In this document: piece by piece, positions 60,541-64,000 of the stretch
Position numbering within the stretch: position 1 is the first letter of the stretch
How the letters are laid out: every line of letters begins with the position of its first letter
The notes under the pieces: generated by a model
Told to the model about the DNA's origin: nothing
The model's input: the letters and a program-made list of their open reading frames with translations, nothing else
Databases searched by the model: none
DNA from: Lithospermum erythrorhizon
Taxonomy: Eukaryota > Streptophyta > Magnoliopsida > Boraginales > Boraginaceae
Direction of reading: 5' to 3'
DNA: 64,000 nt
Assembly: GCA_019722365.1 (NCBI GenBank)
Contig: JADFUC010002355.1
Coordinates: 1-64,000 of the forward strand
Position numbers and translations under genes: made by a program

Positions 60541-60863
60541 AAAGTGGAAATCAAAGGATCTGTAGGACGAAACATTGGGAGTTTTATTTTGATGCCAAGA
60601 GTTTACCTAGGGAGATTTTCAAAATATACGAGTTCGACCTCAAAGGTCAGATCGAATCTTAGAATTTTAGCAATGTAGACGGTAGACCGCAGTTATCGCA
60701 GGGATTAGAAGTCAGTCGACGTATTTCACTGGCCAAGCAGAAATGAGTTAAGACGTTTTTATTTTGTGCGATATTTTATTTTTGTTATTGTTCTCGCTTT
60801 TATTGTTTGAGGGGTTGTTAAATTTCGAGGCCTAAATTTTACAGCGTATAGGGATCAGAATAA

Positions 60864-61345
60864 CCTGCTACTTAAAAAAAATTTAATTTTTCGCCTGGTA
60901 TGACCTCGGATAATATAATAATTTCGATGATAATATTATTTCGTAAAATTCTTGAGCCGAATTACATTTATAATTTAGTAGCTACTAATAATATTTTATC
61001 TTCTAATTCCAAGCCATGAGATTGCTACCCATGTTTGAGAATTAAACAAAACCGAACTTTTAATTCTAGCTTTTAAATATCTATCAACACTTATCTTCCA
61101 CATCATCATAATCAAGCTCATCTTCTTTCCTTTCTTCTCTCTCTTGGCCAGAGTAAGCCCCCTCCCCTTAAAAATTTCTTTTCCATTTCTCTCTCGATTG
61201 CCGCCTCAAACTCAAGACGCTTGTAATATCGCTTCTCCCCATCATTATTCGAAGCTAAGGTACGAAGTTCAAGTCTTTTGAAATATTTCGTTTTGACATG
61301 TTTGGACTTTTAGTTAACTTTTTCATAATTCAATTTTTATGCATT
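60864..61345 (+). repeat. 3' LTR of the gypsy element, truncated
   Basis: AATAACCTGCTACTTAAAAA, ATTTCGATGATAATATTATT, CAACACTTATCTTCCACATC and TTTTTCATAATTCAATTTTT match 55,157-55,650, after which similarity ends. Just before it, AAATTTCGAGGCCTAAATTT is the usual end of a gypsy polyprotein region. Confidence 0.75.
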
Positions 61346-61424
61346 TAATTCAGTTTTATATGGTTCAAGAATTTTGCCATAATTCAATTTAATTCGTGAT
61401 TTAGAAGTCTTACAACATCACAGC

Positions 61425-61657
61425 TTAAACCATTAAGACATATCAATGGTTTAGCATATAAGATAACTTAAATCATTAATCATTTGCTTCTAATGTTTAA
61501 ACCATTACTCAATATTAATGGTTTAGCTTATAAGATAGACTAAAACATTCATCTGTTATGAATGGTTTCAAGGTTAATGCAGCTAAACCGTTAAAGAATT
61601 ACGATGAGTTTTCATTCCTCAACGGTTATACCATTAACACATATCAATGGTTTCTAC
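61425..61657. repeat. Cluster of imperfect TAAACCATT/AATGGTTTA palindromes
   Basis: Four successive inverted pairs: CTTAAACCATT..AATGGTTTAGC (61,425-61,455), TTTAAACCATT..AATGGTTTAGC (61,496-61,527), AAAACATTCAT..ATGAATGGTTT (61,548-61,571) and GCTAAACCGTT..AACGGTT plus ACCATTAA..AATGGTTT (61,582-61,655). Spacing is 50-70 bp. Nature unknown. Confidence 0.7.
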
Positions 61658-61925
61658 AGCGCCTCAAACAATCTTAAATCATTCCAATAGATATTGATAA
61701 AATATAATAAAGAAAAGAAAAGTTTCTTTCAATTTTCATTATGCGTAGCGAGTCAAAAGCAAAATCCATTGTTTTTTTCCATCTTCGCATTCTTTCTCGT
61801 CCTCCATTTTAGAACGACGGTATTCTATATCGGGAACCTTCCCATTCTTCTAGAAACTTACGCAAAAACTCACAACTATTTTTATCTCATTGATTCGCAT
61901 TTTCGTACCTCCCAACTGAGTTATC

Positions 61926-62830
61926 TCAAGAATAAGGCTTTGCAATTTTTTTAGATTGGAAGAGCCCAGTAACATAATATTTTACTTCTTTGACAAAGAC
62001 TTCAAATAGCTTTTTGTATAGAGTGGCGTGTCTATTTTTGGTGTACAATTTCTCTCCAACCAAGCTTTTAAGAAATTCATACTTTCGTTCCTTCAGGTTG
62101 ACAACAAAGCAGACATAATGAGCACCCGGCTTACCCACTATCGTTGGTGCCATGATCTGTTTCGATATTAACATCTTTTAGCACAATATTTCATATATTT
62201 CTTCAGAGTATCAATATATAAAACCAATTGTAAGAAGACTTACATAATCAATATTGGTAGGATCAATACTTCTGAAATTCATATAGTTGAAGCCTTTGAA
62301 TCTTTCCATAAATCTCTTCAAGCATTCCGCTGCTGATCTAGTGTCGTTCACGTCAAGTCCTATCATATCCGTCTATTCATAGATTATAAAAGTCAGTTTT
62401 AGAATAAATTAAAACAATATCTAAATTTCTAATATTCAACAAACACAGTACTTACATAATTAAGAAGTGGTATGAAGACTCTTGATCTATTGTCATTTGG
62501 TTGCTTCCAATTCAAACAGTTGATCCAGTCATTTATGACAAATGATGACACCCACTCATCTTTTTGGAGTGTCCACATGACAAATCTCTGTAGGCTGTAA
62601 TTGTGAGAGGTATCATCAGAAATATACATCAGCTCATCCCTGCATAATTCATAAACATTTTTAGTTATACATTTCTAGAAATAAAAGCATTTCTTGTTAT
62701 GGTTTTCATTTATTGAAGCTCACAACCTTTTTACAGTACAAATTAATTTACAATAAACATATTCAATTTCACTTACTTGTCAACTTCATCAAATGCCCAA
62801 GCATATGTCAAGAATGTCCTTTATAAATAT
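61926..62830 (-). CDS. Ulp1/C48-like protease domain, partial, Asp replaced by Lys
   Basis: Minus-strand exons with canonical splice sites and agreeing phases: one ending at 62,777 (TYAWAFDEVDK), then 62,639-62,456 (DELMYISDDTSHNY; DEWVSSFVINDWINCLNW), 62,372-62,244 (TDMIGLDVNDTRSAAECL) and one starting at 62,174 (GKPGAHYVCFVVNLKERKYE). The WVSSFVINDWINCLN and HYVCFVVNLKERKYEFLKSL blocks fit Ulp1-like (peptidase C48) SUMO-protease folds. The His is kept, but 17 residues later, where D of the DSL motif is normally catalytic, there is K. The Cys exon was not found: the frame runs to a stop at 61,926. Such domains also occur in plant MULE and CACTA transposons, so this may be a transposon-borne or inactive relative. 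Confidence 0.6.
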
Positions 62831-64000
62831 TTGCATTCGACTCAGACATCGTCATCATATGGGCTCAAGATCTTTAAAGGAGTACCACGTTTATTATTCG
62901 ACTCGTAGACATCGTCACCATCCTCATCATCCAGCATGGATTCAGTACCAGCCTGTGATCTTTAAAGAGTTATTAATCGCAAAAATAAACAAAATTCGCT
63001 AATCATAATATCATTCAGAATCTACTGTTACATTAGTGCGACGCTTACTTCGCAGTAACGGTAAACTCAAAACTCCTCGACTCAATATCAGCGAAGCGTT
63101 TATCATCGATTGATCATCAAGGATGTTTTCTCAAATTCATTCTCTATGATAAATGCATAAAAGTCATTAGAAAATATAATAAAGCAATCAGACTTTAAGT
63201 TTAATTTGTAGCTTTCTTTACTCTATATTTACAATTTTGGGTTCATCTACACCAAGTAAGTCCGGTCATCTACTCTAGTTCTTTGTTTCAAGATTTTGCT
63301 CTCCATTTCTCCAAAGACGCCGCATACCGTGGATATCATACTGCTTTTAGTGTTCATGTCATGGTAATACAACATAATCTCCATCATTCAACCTAAAGAT
63401 CGAGATTGGTTTAGTTAGAATTACTTTTTAATCTAGCATTTAATTAGTATTTGCGACAAGACCAAATCATACATTTCGGATCCTCAAAAATAATGTATAT
63501 TAATCTAAAACACATAAATTACAATTATGAATACAGAGTTCTTTACATTCAGCTGAAGATTAAATGAATCAAACCCACAAGATGCCTCACGTGAGTTCTC
63601 AAAACCTCTCCAAAGCTTACCAACACCGAAACGATGTCCTCTAGACGGCATACACCAAGCAGGGAAACGAATCCGTAGACTCAACTTGCTAGAAGTCAGA
63701 GAGAACAAAATTGGAAGAGAAAATCTTCCAGTCTCTCGGGGAGGGCGGCTGAGAGAGTTAGGCAAAACCTGTTCGTAACGCACTGCCTCGAGTGCTTGAC
63801 CTTGCCATCAACCTAAGGAAATGTGAGTCACCAACGAATGATAACAATACAAACGTTTCTTTTACATCATCACAAACAATACAACTCGGCCCATCTAGCA
63901 ACAACTAAATAGTACAACAACTGAAAGTCATAATATAAATACATCAAAAATTTTATTATACAACTCGAGACAACAATAATGATTACATACAATAGAAACT
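62831..64000. other. Right end, possible further 5' exons of the Ulp1-like gene
   Basis: On the minus strand 62,850-62,965 has an acidic open stretch (SMLDDEDGDDVYESNNKRG, TPLKILSPYDDD) ending in a stop and partly repeating itself (GACGATGTCTACGAGTCGAA and GACGATGTCTGAGTCGAA). It could be an upstream exon. The frame at 63,505-63,783 has no recognised domain. Nothing else is supported. Confidence 0.35.

Larger units (their letters stand above)
55157..61345 (+). mobile_element. Ty3-gypsy element with 5' LTR, partial pol and truncated 3' LTR
   Basis: Plus-strand element of the family whose solo LTRs lie in the 11 kb duplication. The 5' LTR is 55,157 to about 57,526; the 3' LTR starts near 60,864 and is cut at about 61,345 after some 480 bp. 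The internal 3.3 kb shows protease, reverse transcriptase and RNase H remains but no recognisable integrase or chromodomain before the 3' LTR. It is strongly decayed and non-autonomous. Confidence 0.82.

Noticed and set aside
30054..61345. Endogenous pararetrovirus
   Set aside because: Every polymerase fragment is flanked by LTR, integrase or RNase H features of copia or gypsy retrotransposons; no movement protein or coat protein sequence was seen.
63505..63783. 92-codon minus-strand ORF near the right edge
   Set aside because: No family recognised, no supporting exon structure, and composition gives no clear sign of coding.

Overview
This window is nuclear DNA of a flowering plant, probably a eudicot. 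It holds an intron-containing PLAC8-family gene with canonical splice sites, two copies of a plant-specific DUF4220/DUF594 membrane-protein gene, part of an Ulp1-like protease gene, and several kinds of plant transposable element: Ty1-copia, Ty3-gypsy, Cassandra-type TRIM, a Stowaway-like MITE and a FAR1/MULE-type transposase. I cannot name the species. I see no bacterial operon, CRISPR array or virus-like gene set other than decayed LTR retrotransposons.

Layout. About 45-11,107 and 14,030-25,243 are two direct copies of one 11.1 kb unit. Each copy holds, in order: a dispersed repeat, an acidic exon-like ORF, a 2.6-2.7 kb solo LTR of a gypsy family, a broken minus-strand DUF4220/DUF594 gene, a Stowaway-like MITE hairpin and a ~165 bp tandem repeat. 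The 2.9 kb spacer between them contains ATT/AAT microsatellites, a three-unit Cassandra/5S-derived array, and further copies of the dispersed repeat in both orientations. Copy B ends abruptly in another fragment of the same gypsy LTR (25,245-25,945). Next come an unidentified, possibly transposon-like region (26,110-28,300) and an AT-rich stretch.

From 30,054 to 41,407 lie two minus-strand copia elements of different families, with a plus-strand LTR of a third copia family inserted into the first. The second (35,842-41,407) keeps both LTRs, a primer-binding site and a polypurine tract. The PLAC8 gene (41,996-44,365, minus strand, five exons, 255 codons) is the only complete, unbroken gene here; its first intron is mostly a minisatellite and its upstream region carries a ~150 bp duplication. 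Then come a decayed FAR1-like transposase (46,955-48,640), a third decayed minus-strand copia element (48,760-53,990), AT-rich DNA, and a plus-strand gypsy element (55,157-61,345) whose LTR belongs to the same family as the solo LTRs in the duplication. The right end holds a cluster of small palindromes and Ulp1-like exons in which the usual catalytic Asp is Lys.

How it fits together: there is no pathway linking the genes; this is a gene-poor, repeat-rich segment shaped by retrotransposition and LTR/segment recombination. The single-copy PLAC8 and Ulp1-like exons are clean, while duplicated and repetitive parts are full of small indels and scrambled short stretches. This suggests that part of the 'decay' is unpolished long-read consensus error, so the broken state of the duplicated DUF4220/DUF594 genes should be treated with caution. 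I did not find convincing evidence of a new biological system; the best candidates for follow-up are the 26-28 kb element, the Cassandra array at the duplication junction, and the altered Ulp1-like gene.
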